A stretch of 7,909 nucleotides of DNA from an uncultured Oxalobacteraceae bacterium. Lineage in GTDB: Bacteria > Pseudomonadota > Gammaproteobacteria > Burkholderiales > Burkholderiaceae_D. The notes beneath the pieces were generated by a model that had not been told where the DNA came from, searched no databases, and worked only from the letters and a program-made list of their open reading frames with translations. Position numbers and translations under genes: made by a program. The DNA lies in the NCBI GenBank assembly GCA_937996605.1, contig CALKVB010000245.1, positions 1-7,909 of the forward strand. The letters run 5' to 3'. This document shows positions 7,036-7,909 of this stretch, one piece after another; position 1 is the stretch's first letter; every line of letters begins with the position of its first letter.

Positions 7036-7909
7036 ATGAAAACGACCTCATTATTTCGCCGCTTTTTAGTGCTCAGCGGTTTAATTGTTAGCTTTGGCGT
7101 GGCGCCAGCGCATGCTCAATTACGGGTTGAAGTCTCAGGCGTGGGTTCGACCCAAGTGCCAGTGGCTGTCGCTGCGTTTGCGAACGAAGAGTTGTCGCCA
7201 CAATTGGTGAGTACCATCATTCGCGATGACCTTAATCGTAGTGGCTATTTCCGCATGATTGAGGCAGGTACCGCAATTTCAGAAACGGCACCTGTCAATT
7301 TTGATCAATGGAAAACCAAGGGCGCCGAAGCCTTGGTGGTTGGCAGCGTGAGTAAGAATGCAGAAGGTCGCTTTGATGTGCGCTATAAGCTGTATGACGT
7401 GGTGAAAGGCGCAATGGTCTCTGGCTTTCAAATGGACGCGCAGAGCCATAAATTGCGTTTGACTGGACATAAAATTGCTGACGATGTCTATGAAAAACTC
7501 TTGGGCATTCCTGGTATTTTTTCGACCCGCATCGCTTACGTGACCAAGGCTGGTAATGAATATCATCTTGAGGTCGCCGATGCTGACGGTGAAAACGTGC
7601 AAATAGCGTTAACTTCAAAAGAGCCGATTTTTTCGCCAACATGGTCGCCCGACGGTTCCAAAATTGCCTATGTTTCCTTAGAACTCAAGAAACCCATCAT
7701 TTACATTCAACATTTGATGACGGGTCAACGTACAACGGTGGCAAACTTCAAAGGTAACAACTCAGCACCTTCGTGGTCGCCAGATGGAAGTAAGCTGTTA
7801 ATTTCTTTGTCGAAGGACGCGATTTCTCAGATCTATTCGATCAACGCGGATGGTACTGGCTTGCAACGTATTACGAGTAGTGGCGGTATCGATACCGAAG
7901 CGCGCTATT
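7036..7909 (+). CDS. tolB: TolB, periplasmic beta-propeller of the Tol-Pal system, 3' partial
   Basis: TolB is a soluble periplasmic protein that binds Pal and, through its N-terminal segment, the C-terminal domain of TolA. The frame runs from ATG 7036 to the window end without a stop: 291 codons plus one base, against about 430 residues in full-length TolB. A signal peptide is clear: MKTTSLFRR, a hydrophobic core, and APAHA, with cleavage predicted between Ala27 and Gln28. The N-terminal alpha/beta domain spans about 28-158 (LVSTIIRDDLNRSGYFRMI, ALVVGSV, YDVVKGAMVSG). The propeller starts at about 163 (TRIAYVTKAG) and shows TolB-type repeats PTWSPDGSKIAYVS near 201 and PSWSPDGSKLLIS near 245; the window ends where a third SPDG is expected. 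The gene is 6 bases after tolA in the same frame, separated by the tolA TAA. The ribosome site is weak (TAAG, 5 bases from ATG), so coupling to tolA is likely. pal would be expected next. Confidence 0.95.
   Translation, partial: MKTTSLFRRFLVLSGLIVSFGVAPAHAQLRVEVSGVGSTQVPVAVAAFANEELSPQLVSTIIRDDLNRSGYFRMIEAGTAISETAPVNFDQWKTKGAEALVVGSVSKNAEGRFDVRYKLYDVVKGAMVSGFQMDAQSHKLRLTGHKIADDVYEKLLGIPGIFSTRIAYVTKAGNEYHLEVADADGENVQIALTSKEPIFSPTWSPDGSKIAYVSLELKKPIIYIQHLMTGQRTTVANFKGNNSAPSWSPDGSKLLISLSKDAISQIYSINADGTGLQRITSSGGIDTEARY

Noticed and set aside
7279..7642. Minus-strand frames of 107 and 115 codons near the right end.
   Set aside because: They lie opposite tolB, whose signal peptide, domains and repeats are unmistakable.

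Overview
The window is a contig end from a Gram-negative bacterium, most likely a betaproteobacterium of the order Burkholderiales. An AT-leaning relative of the Oxalobacteraceae such as Undibacterium is my best guess from protein style, for example the 'EVWD' segment after the TolA anchor; no search was possible. Both ends are cut. Bases 1-23 are not genomic: they match the 3' end of the Illumina TruSeq read-1 adapter.

Layout, all on the + strand: adapter remnant (1-23); tamA lacking its signal peptide (24-1697); a 40-base gap; tamB, complete (1738-6033); a 135-base gap with a possible promoter and a possible 22-codon leader ORF; tolA, complete (6169-7029); a 6-base gap; tolB, running off the right end (7036-7909). 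About 98% of the window is coding. There are no RNA genes, insertion sequences, CRISPR arrays or phage genes.

The four genes belong to two trans-envelope machines. TamA is an outer-membrane Omp85 barrel with three POTRA domains. TamB is a very long inner-membrane-anchored beta-groove protein that spans the periplasm to reach TamA. Together they serve outer-membrane protein assembly and, as shown for TamB-type (AsmA-like) proteins, phospholipid passage to the outer membrane. TolA (inner-membrane anchor, periplasmic helix, C-terminal domain) and TolB (periplasmic beta-propeller) are parts of the Tol-Pal system, which couples the proton motive force to outer-membrane constriction and integrity.

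The unusual points are in the layout and the junction. tolA directly follows tamB, whereas tolQ and tolR normally precede it. tolA lacks a clear Shine-Dalgarno sequence, but its start codon overlaps the stop of a short upstream frame (ATGA). The same 135 bases carry a perfect TATAAT and short pieces resembling a segment of tamB. I see no strong case for a wholly new system; the tamB-tolA junction is the part worth checking.
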